From an uncultured Lachnospiraceae bacterium (GTDB lineage Bacteria > Bacillota > Clostridia > Lachnospirales > Lachnospiraceae): a stretch of 64,000 bases of DNA. The stretch spans positions 1-64,000 of the forward strand of contig CAJTSL010000011.1 in assembly GCA_910578845.1 (NCBI GenBank), written 5' to 3'. Below the pieces are notes generated by a model. It saw nothing but the letters and a program-made list of their open reading frames with translations. It had not been told where the DNA came from and made no database searches. Below are positions 25,502-34,600 of the stretch, in pieces (the stretch's first letter is position 1; every line of letters begins with the position of its first letter). A program made the translations under genes and the position numbers.

Positions 25502-26884
25502 TCAGACCGCCTTATCCTTCCATTTGCCACGCATGTAGAACACGGTAGTGATCAATGCGCCAATCAGCCATGAAGAAAGGAGCGAAATGAAGATACATTC
25601 CTGTCTGCCGTTTGGCAGCTCCGGCGTCCTTGTCAGAATAGAAATGCCATAAGCAATCGGTACGCGGACCAAAATCGTCGTTACAATGGAAATCCACATA
25701 GGCGTCATCGTATCCCCTGCGCCGCGCATAACCCCGGAAAGGCTTTGTGTCACCGCCATCGCGATATAGCCTACCGCAAGTATCCCCATCATCTCCCGGC
25801 TCAGCTCCACAAGCTCCGGTGTGCCTGTGAAAATCCCCATAAGCGTTTTCCCGAAGATCAGGATCAAGGCAGTGATCACTGCGGAAGTGCCTACCGCTAT
25901 CATTGTCCCCTGCTTTGCTCCTTTATCCACTCTGTCTAAACGTCTCGCGCCCACATTCTGCCCTGCATAAGTCGTCATCGCCGTTCCAAAAGAGAAGTTC
26001 GGCATCATGGCAAACCCATCCACACGCATGACGATGACATTAGCGGCAATGAACATCTCCCCGAAACTATTAGTCAGGGACTGTACGACGATCATCGCCA
26101 TAGAGAAAATCGCCTGCGTTATTCCGGACGGCAACCCTAACCGGATAATCTGTCGCGTATACTCATGTCGCAGCTTCAGATAACCAGGCTGGAAGTCAAT
26201 AAGATCTTTCATCCGCAGCAGCCGCAGCAGACATAGCAACGCGGATACTGCCTGTGCAATAACCGTAGCAAGCGCCACGCCATTGACGCCCATTCGAAAC
26301 GTGGCTACGAACAGCAGATCCAACCCAATATTAACCGCCGTAGATACCAGCAGATACACAAGCGCAGATACCGAATCGCCAAGCCCGCGTAAGATACCGC
26401 TTAAAATATTATAATATGCTAAGCCTGCCGAACCAATGAAGAGGATCAGCAAGTAAGAATGACACCAGTCAATGATCGTCTCCGGCGTATCCAAAAGCTC
26501 CAGGAGCGGCCGCGCTACCAAAGAAGCCACTACCATGACAAATAAAGTCGCAATCCCTGTCAACGTGATACAATTACCAACCGTAATAGAAAGTTTCTCT
26601 CTCTCCCTTGCCCCAAAATATTGGGACACCATTATCCCTGCACCGACGCTGATGCCCACAAACAGGACGATCAAAAGATTCAAAATCGGGCCGGCGCTTC
26701 CTACTGCCGCTAACGCATTATCGCCTACATAATTACCGACCACCACGCTATCCACCGTATTATATAGCTGCTGGGCAATATTCCCGACTAACATCGGCAC
26801 CGCAAATAAAACAATTTTCTTCCACGGCGTCCCCTCTGTCATATCTACCGGTTCTATAAACTTCTTCATAAATTCCATGCTCAT
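25502..26884 (-). CDS. MATE-family efflux transporter
   Basis: 461 residues from the ATG at 26884, set by GGGAGGG upstream; a longer in-frame start has no ribosome site. Twelve hydrophobic helices in two related halves are visible, with the MATE hallmarks GTPWKKIVLFAVPMLVGN...LYNTVDSVVVG in the first half and YAGQNVGA in the second. It exports cationic drugs or metabolites using Na+ or H+. It heads a four-gene operon with a heterodimeric ABC exporter and a LysM-LRR protein, an arrangement that suggests an envelope-stress or antibiotic-resistance unit. Confidence 0.88.
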   Translation of the reverse strand: MSMEFMKKFIEPVDMTEGTPWKKIVLFAVPMLVGNIAQQLYNTVDSVVVGNYVGDNALAAVGSAGPILNLLIVLFVGISVGAGIMVSQYFGAREREKLSITVGNCITLTGIATLFVMVVASLVARPLLELLDTPETIIDWCHSYLLILFIGSAGLAYYNILSGILRGLGDSVSALVYLLVSTAVNIGLDLLFVATFRMGVNGVALATVIAQAVSALLCLLRLLRMKDLIDFQPGYLKLRHEYTRQIIRLGLPSGITQAIFSMAMIVVQSLTNSFGEMFIAANVIVMRVDGFAMMPNFSFGTAMTTYAGQNVGARRLDRVDKGAKQGTMIAVGTSAVITALILIFGKTLMGIFTGTPELVELSREMMGILAVGYIAMAVTQSLSGVMRGAGDTMTPMWISIVTTILVRVPIAYGISILTRTPELPNGRQECIFISLLSSWLIGALITTVFYMRGKWKDKAV

Positions 26885-27029
26885 AGCGATATCCCTCCCC
26901 AATCTGTATGTTCCATAAAATCCTATCTTATTTTGCAATCTTTGGCAGTTCCTGGCTATCATACATCTCTTCCACGGCTTTACAAACTCATCATAATACC
27001 AAACATATCACGATAAGCGCGGCATATCT

Positions 27030-28565
27030 CTATAAACAGCGTACATTTTCTATCGCCACGTTCTCACAGTCCTTTAACGAAAACTGTTGCTCCATGCTCT
27101 GCCCCCGTCCGGCAATGGTGATATTTCTAAATGTTATATTCCGCGCCGCATATCCTGGCACATCAAAGCCATGAACGGTGATCGCCGTATCCTTAGACCA
27201 CGTCCTGTCCGTTTCCAGGATCTCTCCGCCAATTTCAATATTCTCATAGATACAATTCTCAAAAACAGGCGGCGTCTTCGCCGGAATCCCGTCGTCATTA
27301 TATCCTACGGAATGCAGCATAATCTTCGATGTCTTGCAGTCCCTGATATGAACGTCCCGTACATAACCGCCCCGTTTCTTCGTGCCTTTTATCTCTATCC
27401 CGCAAAGCGAGCTTTTGACATCACAGTCCCATATCCTGATGTCCTCTATCCCGCCCGATATTTCACTGCCGATAATCATGCCATGTCCAAATGAGCTCAC
27501 ACAGTCAAATACCCGGATATGTTTACACGGCCTGTTGATCACATTCCCTTCCGGGTTCTTACCGGACTTAATCGCCACGCAATCATCTTCCGTGAAAAAA
27601 TGACAGCCGAAAATCGTACAGTTCGTAGACGAATCCGGATCCCATCCATCACCATTCCAGACACCTTCCGAATAAAACGTACAATCATTCGTCACAATAT
27701 GATCCGAATAAATCATATGCACATTCCAGCTCGCACCATTCTTCAAAGTCAATCCAGACAGCACAACGTTCTGCGCATTGCTCATATTAATGAGGCGTGG
27801 GCGCATCCTGCCGGGAATCGTATCCTTTGATTCGCATTCCCGAATCTTATCCCCAAGAAAAGCCAGATACTCTTTTAACCGTTCCCTCTCATAGACAATC
27901 ACACGTTTAGCAAGCATCACACCGCCGCTTTCAATCGTTCCTTTTCCACGTATCACCACATTACAACATGAATAGCCGCCCTCATGGTCTAACTCTCCCA
28001 AGTTCAGCAAACTGCTATAGCATTCCATTTCAGTGCCTTCGAAACGGCTCTTTATCTTCGGCAGATAATCCTCGATCCGATCCGTTCCCTGCAAAACGGC
28101 TTCTTTTTCCAAATATAGTTCCATATCGCTATGCATACGCAAAGCACCTGTCAGGAAAACACCAGCGGGAATGTAAACGGCTTCTTGCGCGCCACAGTCA
28201 TCGAACGCTTTCTGGATCGCCTCTGTATTCATCGTTTTCCCATCGCCTACTGCCAGATAAGGCGCTTTTGTAATATCAATCAGCGACTTCGTGCAGAGTG
28301 TCTTCACCGTAATGCTATCGGCGCAAATACACCCCTCCCTGTCATACAGCTTCACTTCGATCCGGTAAACAGATTCCGCATTAAGGCCTTCTAGCGTATA
28401 ATGCGTCTTTTTCGTCTCTCCTGCTACTTCCCCATTATTCATGATCCGAAAGAAGAACTCTTCCGGCAGCTTCAAGGGTTTCTCCCAATACACTGTAACA
28501 GAATCACTTGTCACAATATGTTGAAGCACCAACTTTTCCTTATTTTCCCTATCCTTGTTTTGCAT
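27030..28565 (-). CDS. GH28 polygalacturonase-type glycoside hydrolase
   Basis: 511 residues from the ATG at 28565 (GGAG 6 bases upstream), preferred over one 12 bases earlier. A short fibronectin III-like domain (about 15-95) precedes a right-handed beta-helix. GH28 motifs are present: NGDGWDPD (near 307), EDDCVAIKSG (near 327), GHGMIIGSE (near 361) and the later GIEIKG equivalent of RIK. The FN3-plus-GH28 form without signal peptide is common in gut Firmicutes and probably acts on imported pectin oligosaccharides (galacturonides or rhamnogalacturonides). Confidence 0.85.
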   Translation of the reverse strand: MQNKDRENKEKLVLQHIVTSDSVTVYWEKPLKLPEEFFFRIMNNGEVAGETKKTHYTLEGLNAESVYRIEVKLYDREGCICADSITVKTLCTKSLIDITKAPYLAVGDGKTMNTEAIQKAFDDCGAQEAVYIPAGVFLTGALRMHSDMELYLEKEAVLQGTDRIEDYLPKIKSRFEGTEMECYSSLLNLGELDHEGGYSCCNVVIRGKGTIESGGVMLAKRVIVYERERLKEYLAFLGDKIRECESKDTIPGRMRPRLINMSNAQNVVLSGLTLKNGASWNVHMIYSDHIVTNDCTFYSEGVWNGDGWDPDSSTNCTIFGCHFFTEDDCVAIKSGKNPEGNVINRPCKHIRVFDCVSSFGHGMIIGSEISGGIEDIRIWDCDVKSSLCGIEIKGTKKRGGYVRDVHIRDCKTSKIMLHSVGYNDDGIPAKTPPVFENCIYENIEIGGEILETDRTWSKDTAITVHGFDVPGYAARNITFRNITIAGRGQSMEQQFSLKDCENVAIENVRCL

Positions 28566-28590
28566 ACTAATCTCCATTCTTGCTCAACTC

Positions 28591-28665
28591 CCGAATTTTG
28601 GGGCCAAGACGCTATCAGCGCCGGCACAAATTCGCGGTTGAAAGATCTTTGATTTTTCAACCTAC
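28591..28665. repeat. Second copy of intergenic repeat R2
   Basis: CCAAGACGCTATCAGC plus CGGCA (28604-28626) matches 20044-20066. A nearby GGTTGAAA/TTTCAACC hairpin (28636-28662) mirrors the GGTAGAAA/TTTCTACC hairpin of the first copy with different bases. It lies immediately upstream of the GH28 gene, so it may sit in its leader RNA. Confidence 0.5.
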
Positions 28666-28834
28666 ACTTTCTATCTATTATAGAGAATCCATGTCCCCAA
28701 TACAATAGATAATTGTGAAACAGACAATAGAAATCCATATTAAAATAGCCGCTTGTTTTTGATAAAGCCACGCTAAGATAGCATCTTTCAATGAACGCCC
28801 GCTTGTGATAAACTAGTACAAATAACATGCCCTT

Positions 28835-29305
28835 TTAGCGCTCCTTTTTCTCATGGTGCACATTAACCGCTATCGCAATTGCCATAGCAATGACAAGTAT
28901 GAGAACATAACCTGTTATGCCCGGCAGAATGTGAATTGGAAGATCGAACAACGCAAACCGGAAGACGATGATCATCGCAAAAGCGAACAAGTATATCGAC
29001 GCACAGCTCATGATCCGATATCGCTTCCGCTTTGCTTTCTCTGTCTCGGTAAGCAGCGCCTGCTGTTGCTTTTCTAAGATCTCCGTACGGACCGTCAGCT
29101 CATCTACCTCGCTTTCTTTTAATAAATAGTCTGTTGAAACATTAAAAATCTTACTCATTTCAACGACTCTTTCTAATTCAGGCATTGATTCTCCTGCTTC
29201 CCATTTAGAAACAGACTGCCTTGATACCCCTAATTTCTCTGCAAGCTGTTCCTGCGATAACCCTTGTGCCTTTCTCATTTCATAAACTTTTTTTGATAAT
29301 TCCAT
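28835..29305 (-). CDS. XRE-family regulator with two membrane segments (paralogue of 13763-14203)
   Basis: 156 residues from the ATG at 29305, supported by AAGGAGG. Helix-turn-helix at 1-60 (LSQEQLAEKLGVSRQSVSKW), a short coiled segment (ILEKQQQALLTETEKAKRKR), then two hydrophobic helices (about 98-118 and 125-146). The same layout is seen in the regulator at 13.8 kb. Upstream DNA (about 29345-29450) contains GGTTGC/GCAACC boxes, including AACTG...CAGTT around them, similar to the GGTTGCAA repeats of the paralogue. Confidence 0.8.
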   Translation of the reverse strand: MELSKKVYEMRKAQGLSQEQLAEKLGVSRQSVSKWEAGESMPELERVVEMSKIFNVSTDYLLKESEVDELTVRTEILEKQQQALLTETEKAKRKRYRIMSCASIYLFAFAMIIVFRFALFDLPIHILPGITGYVLILVIAMAIAIAVNVHHEKKER

Positions 29306-29672
29306 TTTCTGTATACCTCCTTTTTTGATAATGAAAGTATAACAATCATTGCGGTTGCACACTATCAATCTTGCTGTCTAAACTGGCAACCGGCAGTTGC
29401 AAAACCGCGGTCTCTACCTGCCAGGCAATTTCAGGAATTGCAAGTTAGACAATATTAGCCTAACGTCATCAGACAAAATTATCAAGCAATCATTTTATGC
29501 AAAAGTGCCAGAATAAGGCAGCAATAGGCAGAAAAATACCTCCTAAGCAGATATTCATGATTTCTAAGATCTGCTTAAGAGGTATGATATCATAGCCACA
29601 AAACAATTACCTTTTGCGCTTCGTCAAGAATGTCGCCAAAAATGATACCATCATTCCTAGTAGCGCCGCTTC
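29306..29672. other. Intergenic region between the XRE and fucO genes
   Basis: Holds the XRE promoter/operator region with GGTTGC-type boxes (29345-29450) and the strong fucO terminator (29532-29584). No gene is visible. Confidence 0.6.
29532..29584 (-). terminator. Terminator of fucO
   Basis: A long stem (TACCTC plus AAGCAGAT pairing with ATCTGCTT plus GAGGTA) is followed on the minus strand by TTTTT, about 90 bp after the fucO stop. Confidence 0.85.
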
Positions 29673-30821
29673 TTAAATAAGAGACTCATACAGTTTCGTA
29701 ATATCCTCTACGCTTGTCTCCTTCGGATTTCCCGGTCTGCATGCATCATCGTAAGCCGACTGCGCAAGGAACGGGACATCCTCTTTCTTCACGATTTCTT
29801 TCAAATCCGCCGGAATGCCAACATCTGTAGACAGCTTCTTCACAGCGTCTACCGCCGCCTTACGATATTCTTCCTGCGACATGCCATCAACGCCCTCTAC
29901 TCCCATTGCCCGTGCAATTTCACGATATTTCTCTCCGGTCGCTTCCGCATTATATTCCATAACCGTCGGCAGGATGATTGCATTGGCAATGCCGTGTGGC
30001 GTATCATACAACGCGCCAAGCGGATGCGCCATGGAATGAACGATGCCCAGACCGACATTGGAGAATCCCATGCCGGCTACATACTGCCCAAGCGCCATAT
30101 CCGTCCTTCCTTCCGGTGTATTGTCAACCGCGCCTCTAAGTGAACGGGCGATAATCTCAATTGCCTTTAAATGGAACATGTCCGATAATTCCCATGCACC
30201 TGCCGTGATATAGCCTTCAATCGCATGTGTCAGAGCGTCCATACCGGTTGCCGCCGTCAATCCCTTGGGCATAGATGCCATCATATCAGGGTCAACAAAC
30301 GCTACGACAGGAATGTCTTTCGGGTCAACGCAGACCATCTTCCGGCTCTTCTTATCATCCGTAATAACATAGTTAATCGTTACTTCCGCCGCAGTTCCGG
30401 CTGTAGTCGGCACCGCGAAGATCGGTACGGATTTATTCTTCGTGGGAGCAACACCCTCTAAGCTGACAACGTCTTCAAATTCAGGGTTTTTGATGATAAT
30501 CCCGATTGCTTTGGCAGTATCCATGGAAGAGCCGCCTCCGATTGCCACCAAATAATCCGCCCCGGATTTTTTGAACGCTTCCACGCCTGTCTGCACATTC
30601 TCAATCGTCGGGTTCGGTTTGATATTAGAATATAACTCATAAATGAGCCCTGCCTTGTCAAGAACCTCCAAAACCTTGCCTGTCACCCCAAATTTGACAA
30701 GATCCGGGTCGGAACATACAAATGCCTTCGTAAACCCTCTCCCTTTTGCTTCTGTTGCAATTTCCAGAATCGCCCCGGCCCCATGATAAGAAGTCTCATT
30801 TAACACAAATCTGTTTGCCAT
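29673..30821 (-). CDS. fucO: Iron-dependent alcohol dehydrogenase, lactaldehyde reductase type
   Basis: 382 residues, the exact FucO size. NAD site GGGSSMDTAKA (near 97) and metal ligands in GMDALTHAIE and HSMAHPLGALYDTPHG are present. The overall sequence follows FucO closely, rather than butanol or 1,3-propanediol dehydrogenases. It reduces L-lactaldehyde to 1,2-propanediol at the end of fucose and rhamnose fermentation. It is monocistronic, with a strong terminator; no fucose isomerase, kinase or aldolase gene lies in the window. AGGAGAAAT precedes the ATG. Confidence 0.82.
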   Translation of the reverse strand: MANRFVLNETSYHGAGAILEIATEAKGRGFTKAFVCSDPDLVKFGVTGKVLEVLDKAGLIYELYSNIKPNPTIENVQTGVEAFKKSGADYLVAIGGGSSMDTAKAIGIIIKNPEFEDVVSLEGVAPTKNKSVPIFAVPTTAGTAAEVTINYVITDDKKSRKMVCVDPKDIPVVAFVDPDMMASMPKGLTAATGMDALTHAIEGYITAGAWELSDMFHLKAIEIIARSLRGAVDNTPEGRTDMALGQYVAGMGFSNVGLGIVHSMAHPLGALYDTPHGIANAIILPTVMEYNAEATGEKYREIARAMGVEGVDGMSQEEYRKAAVDAVKKLSTDVGIPADLKEIVKKEDVPFLAQSAYDDACRPGNPKETSVEDITKLYESLI

Positions 30822-30943
30822 ACCACATTTCTCCTTTACCTGAAATTAAACTACCTGATTATAATGTCAGAAAACAACTTTTAAAAAAGCTTATTTTCTG
30901 TTATTATTATACATGGAAATTTTGGGTAGGTAAAGGAGTAGCA

Positions 30944-31450
30944 ATGAAATTAATCATAACGGATTTAGAAAATTTGAAAATAAAGGTTAGCGGCGCCCAT
31001 CAGATCATCTGCCCCAAAGAAAAAGGCAATTCCCCTTTGGGACTAAAACATTGTATAGGCTGTTTCGGCTGCTGGATCAAAACGCCGGGAAAATGCGTCA
31101 TTCATGACGGTTATGAGAACACGGGCATCCTAATGAGCCAGTGTACGGATTTGATCTTCATCAGCAAATGTTGTTACGGCAGCTTAAGCCCTTTTGTTAA
31201 AGCGGTACAAGACCGGGCAATTTCCTATATCCATCCTGACTTTGTCTTACGGAAGGGGGAAATGCACCATAAACGCAGATATGCCAATAAAATTTCGCTC
31301 TCCGCCTATTTTTACGGAGAAAACCTTACAGATCAGGAAAAAGAAACGGCGAGGAATATCATAGAAGCCAACGCCGATAATTACGATGGATGTGTAAAAA
31401 ACATCTTTTTTTACCAGACAAGCAAAGAATTGGAGAACATAGAATTATGA
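30944..31450 (+). CDS. Flavodoxin-like NAD(P)H-dependent oxidoreductase with CxGCxxC motif
   Basis: 168 residues from the ATG at 30944 (AAAGGAG upstream); longer in-frame starts overlap the divergent fucO gene. HCIGCFGCWIKTPGKCVIHDG is the cysteine signature seen in flavodoxin-fold reductases and iron-sulfur flavoproteins. The N-terminal flavin-binding strand is unusually short compared with relatives that begin with a GSP/GS-rich loop. It is translationally coupled to the next gene by a 4-bp overlap; the pair may form a heteromeric flavoprotein. Confidence 0.65.
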   Translation: MKLIITDLENLKIKVSGAHQIICPKEKGNSPLGLKHCIGCFGCWIKTPGKCVIHDGYENTGILMSQCTDLIFISKCCYGSLSPFVKAVQDRAISYIHPDFVLRKGEMHHKRRYANKISLSAYFYGENLTDQEKETARNIIEANADNYDGCVKNIFFYQTSKELENIEL

Positions 31451-32127
31451 AAATCGCACTGATTAACGGTAGCCCGAAAGTAAAGGACAGTGCCAGCAAA
31501 ACCCTTTTAGAAGAATTGCACGCGCATCTGTCCCCGAAGGCAGAATGCATAGAATTAGAATTCCATGCGACAACGCTCTCACCGGACGAGCAGACGCTGC
31601 TATTACAGGCGGATGCATGGATATTCGCCTTCCCGCTCTATGTAGACGGGATTCCTGCACACTTGCTTTCCTGCCTTGTCGGGCTAGAGCAATTTCTTGC
31701 CACCAAAGGCAAACAGAATACCATCGGCAATGACCAGAATGTCACGAAAAGCGGGCAAAATACCATCCGCGTCTATGGCATAGCTAACTGCGGCTTTTAT
31801 GAAGGCATCCAGGCAGAATATGCCCTGGAGATTTTGCAAAACTGGAGCCGCAGGGCAGGTCTTACGTGGGGCGGTGGCATTGGCGTAGGTGGCGGCGGTG
31901 GACTGTCTCAAATGCCAAAGACCGCAGGGCATGGCCCATGGGCGCCCATCATACGCACTTTTACCGCACTCTCCGAAACGATCCTGCAAGCAGGCACTAC
32001 AGATAACCAGTACATTTCCGTCGCTTTCCCAAGATTTCTGTACAAAATAGCCGCTCAGTCCGGCTGGCGGCAATCAATCCGTAGAAATGGCGGTAAAGCA
32101 CGGGATCTGGGGAACAAACCAAAATGA
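31447..32127 (+). CDS. NAD(P)H-dependent FMN reductase-like flavoprotein
   Basis: 226 residues starting inside the stop codon of the previous gene (ATGA). It has an N-terminal MKIALINGSPKVKDSASK flavin phosphate loop, the usual ADAWIFAFPLYVDGIP segment and a glycine-rich turn GGGIGVGGGGGLSQMP. This gene keeps the phosphate-binding loop that the upstream gene lacks, while the upstream gene has the cysteine motif, so the two look complementary. Reaction unknown. Confidence 0.65.
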   Translation: MKIALINGSPKVKDSASKTLLEELHAHLSPKAECIELEFHATTLSPDEQTLLLQADAWIFAFPLYVDGIPAHLLSCLVGLEQFLATKGKQNTIGNDQNVTKSGQNTIRVYGIANCGFYEGIQAEYALEILQNWSRRAGLTWGGGIGVGGGGGLSQMPKTAGHGPWAPIIRTFTALSETILQAGTTDNQYISVAFPRFLYKIAAQSGWRQSIRRNGGKARDLGNKPK

Positions 32128-32292
32128 TGACACCAGAAATGAACACACAGCTTCACAATGGCGGGCAATGCCATTTTCCCCGCCATCTTGATTATCGTCT
32201 CCCTGGTTTTCGCTTTTATGTCTGTCCATCAGATAGAAACAAAAGACGTATAAAACTTGGATCATAGCGCGGCAGGCTCGCTTCCGGACAAC

Positions 32293-33771
32293 CTACATCT
32301 GAATGTCATGCTTTACAATGTCCATTGCTGCCAAGCCGTCCGCATAGAACGAAATCCCATCCGCCGACATATCGGTGTATATTGTCAGGGACAGCACATG
32401 TTCTCCGTCATTTACGAAGATTTCCACACTGAAGCTATCTAAAATGACCCGTAGTTTCACGCTGCCCCTCTCGCTTCTGACATGGGCGCTTCTCCGATGG
32501 AGGATCGCCCTTCTAGAGCCGGAAGCCTCTCTGTCCACTTCCACAACCGAATCATAAGGCATGAAATGAATGTCGGTATGATGAACGTCGTCCTGTGCAA
32601 CGCGCAACACAAATTTCCGATAGAGCTCCTGTCCGCTTCCGGGACGAAGCGACAATTCTATATCTACTTTCCTGCCTTCAATGCCATCTAACTTCTTCTC
32701 ACCTGAGAAAACAACATTCTCATATTTTACCTCTGCTCCGTGCAATGCCGCAAGCTCCCGGACAGGCCGCTGATAGAGCCTTCCGTTTTGGATCGAAAGC
32801 TCTCTTGGTATGCTCATCTGCCCAAACCACGGTAAAGGCGTCTGACGGACATTACAAGTATCCCAATTCTGCATCCAGCCTATCATAATCCGTCTTCCAT
32901 CCGGAGCAAGAAGCGTCTGCGGCGCATAAAAGTCAATGCCATAATCAATTGCCTGGTCACTTTCTTCCTCAAACGTATCCGTTTCTTCATCATAACTGCC
33001 AATCAGGCAAAGCGTTCCATTGCCGCTATGGTACTCTTCCCCGGCAATCATCTCTGTCGGGCTCGCAAGCAACACGCCTTTTCCGTCTAATACGAAGAAA
33101 TCCGGGCATTCCCACATCATGCCAAATCGCATATGGTTTGCCACCAGTACTTTGACAAGTTCCCATTGCATGGCATCTTCGGATCTATACAACAATACCT
33201 GTCCGTCTCCGTCCGCCGTAGCATTCCCTGCCACGAAACAATAAGAGCCATCCGCCTTGCGCCATATTTTCGGGTCACGGAAATCATAACGGCTTGCGCC
33301 TTCTGGCAACGATCCTTCCTCTGCAACCGGATTGCCTGCATATTTTTCGTAATCTATGCCATCTCCTATCGCGACACATTGCGTCTGTATGTCCTTCGTG
33401 CCATGAGCCGTTTCCTCTTTCCTCACACCCGTATACAATAACAAATGTCTCCCGTCGGGAAGCGTGAGCGCGCTTCCCGAGAAACAGCCTGCCCTATCAT
33501 AATCCGAATCGGGAGCAATCGCAACGGGCAGATGCCGCCACTGCAACAAATCCTTGCTCACCGCATGCCCCCAGTGCATCGGCCCCCAATACGTACTGTA
33601 AGGATGGTATTGATAAAATAAATGATACTCTCCGTTATAAAAAGAAAACCCATTCGGATCGTTTAGCCAACCGATACGGGGCGAAAAGTGAACTCCAGGC
33701 CTTTCTGCCCCATCAACTGTACTTTCCGCTTCTTCTTCATATTTTCGTGCTTCAGATAATGCCTGGCTCAT
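32293..33771 (-). CDS. GH32 sucrose-6-phosphate hydrolase / beta-fructofuranosidase
   Basis: 492 residues. The GH32 nucleophile motif WLNDPNGF (Asp near 37), FRDPK (near 163) and WECPDFF (near 222) are all present, with FSPRIG before the first motif and a C-terminal beta-sandwich (SVEIFVNDGEHVLS). There is no signal peptide and the size matches ScrB/SacA enzymes, which cleave sucrose-6-phosphate, though fructan-derived sugars are possible. AAAGAGGG precedes the ATG. No sucrose PTS gene or LacI regulator adjoins it, which is unusual for this enzyme. Confidence 0.88.
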   Translation of the reverse strand: MSQALSEARKYEEEAESTVDGAERPGVHFSPRIGWLNDPNGFSFYNGEYHLFYQYHPYSTYWGPMHWGHAVSKDLLQWRHLPVAIAPDSDYDRAGCFSGSALTLPDGRHLLLYTGVRKEETAHGTKDIQTQCVAIGDGIDYEKYAGNPVAEEGSLPEGASRYDFRDPKIWRKADGSYCFVAGNATADGDGQVLLYRSEDAMQWELVKVLVANHMRFGMMWECPDFFVLDGKGVLLASPTEMIAGEEYHSGNGTLCLIGSYDEETDTFEEESDQAIDYGIDFYAPQTLLAPDGRRIMIGWMQNWDTCNVRQTPLPWFGQMSIPRELSIQNGRLYQRPVRELAALHGAEVKYENVVFSGEKKLDGIEGRKVDIELSLRPGSGQELYRKFVLRVAQDDVHHTDIHFMPYDSVVEVDREASGSRRAILHRRSAHVRSERGSVKLRVILDSFSVEIFVNDGEHVLSLTIYTDMSADGISFYADGLAAMDIVKHDIQM

Positions 33772-33805
33772 GATCTTACCCTCTTTATCTCAAATTTTTC
33801 CTGAA

Positions 33806-34336
33806 TTATCTTTTCCATTTTTCAAGCTTATATCCCTTTTGCGCCAATGTCTCACGGAACGCTTCCGCAAAGTCTAAGAATTTCTCCCGCTCCTGTGGCT
33901 GATATATGTTCTTTGGCCCATACATTGTCTTCCGATCCGTTCCTTCTATCTTTAATAATTCGCCGTAGCTCCCATAGCCTTTTTCATATTGAAAACATAC
34001 TTGATGATATTTCGGGTCATGAGATACATTCACGACCTTGCTCATGTCAATATGGCAGGCATCCGTATGCTCTTTTAACGCATTGTCGATCTGAATCAGC
34101 ACCAAATCAAAATCGCTTTGGCGATATCCGACAATATAATAATAAAACGACGTCGTATTGGTATCGAAAACCCAACCCGTCTCAAATTTCGAACTGGTCA
34201 TATAGGCATACAGAATTTCATAACTGTCACCGTTCTCTACCGTTTCGTTAAAAATCTCCCGCATCCTTTTTTTCTGTGCTTCACACTCTGTTGCATCATA
34301 GTCCGGTTCAACCGGTTTCTTTGAAAATAATCCCAT
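33806..34336 (-). CDS. Uncharacterised cytoplasmic protein
   Basis: 176 residues, good AAGGAG site. An N-terminal MGLFSKK is followed by a charged alpha/beta protein without membrane segments or recognised motif (YYYIVGYRQSDFDLVLIQID is a likely core strand pair). It ends 34 bp upstream of the GH32 start on the same strand, so co-transcription is possible. No function assigned. Confidence 0.6.
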   Translation of the reverse strand: MGLFSKKPVEPDYDATECEAQKKRMREIFNETVENGDSYEILYAYMTSSKFETGWVFDTNTTSFYYYIVGYRQSDFDLVLIQIDNALKEHTDACHIDMSKVVNVSHDPKYHQVCFQYEKGYGSYGELLKIEGTDRKTMYGPKNIYQPQEREKFLDFAEAFRETLAQKGYKLEKWKR

Positions 34337-34473
34337 GTTGCTTCACTCCTTTATACTGCAAACTTTTTCTCCATTATAGCATCTGTCAAAAGCGTTTACA
34401 ATTAAGTATTGATACTTATGCCAAATCCGCGTGCCAATAAACGATTTTTTACAAACCGAATTTCTGCAATAAG

Positions 34474-34525
34474 TTGCGAAAACAGCCAGTTCCAGTTATA
34501 ATATGAATAAATGCAATAACTGGAA
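34474..34525 (+). promoter_or_regulatory. Promoter with overlapping 10-bp inverted repeat
   Basis: TTGCGA (34474-34479) and TATAAT (34497-34502) are spaced 17 bp. A perfect inverted repeat TTCCAGTTAT/ATAACTGGAA (34490-34499 and 34516-34525) covers the -10 box and start point, as a repressor operator would. It drives the gene at 34601. Confidence 0.6.
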
Positions 34526-34600
34526 ATAGGATTCTGGTAACAAATTGGCTTAAAACAACCAAATCCTAAAGCACAATTAAACTTTGAAAGGAGATTAAAT

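Noticed and set aside
28511..28828. 105-codon minus-strand frame over the R2 repeat
   Set aside because: It overlaps the GH28 start, has no ribosome site and consists largely of repeat sequence.
32158..32253. 31-residue plus-strand frame with one hydrophobic helix (MAGNAIFPAILIIVSLVFAF)
   Set aside because: No ribosome site and it overlaps a hairpin (ATGGCGGG/CCCGCCAT) after the flavoprotein gene; more likely chance or a worn-down fragment.
34386..34402. Cre-like sequence TGTAAACGCTTTTGACA on the minus strand
   Set aside because: The last three consensus positions do not match, unlike the perfect site at 57635.
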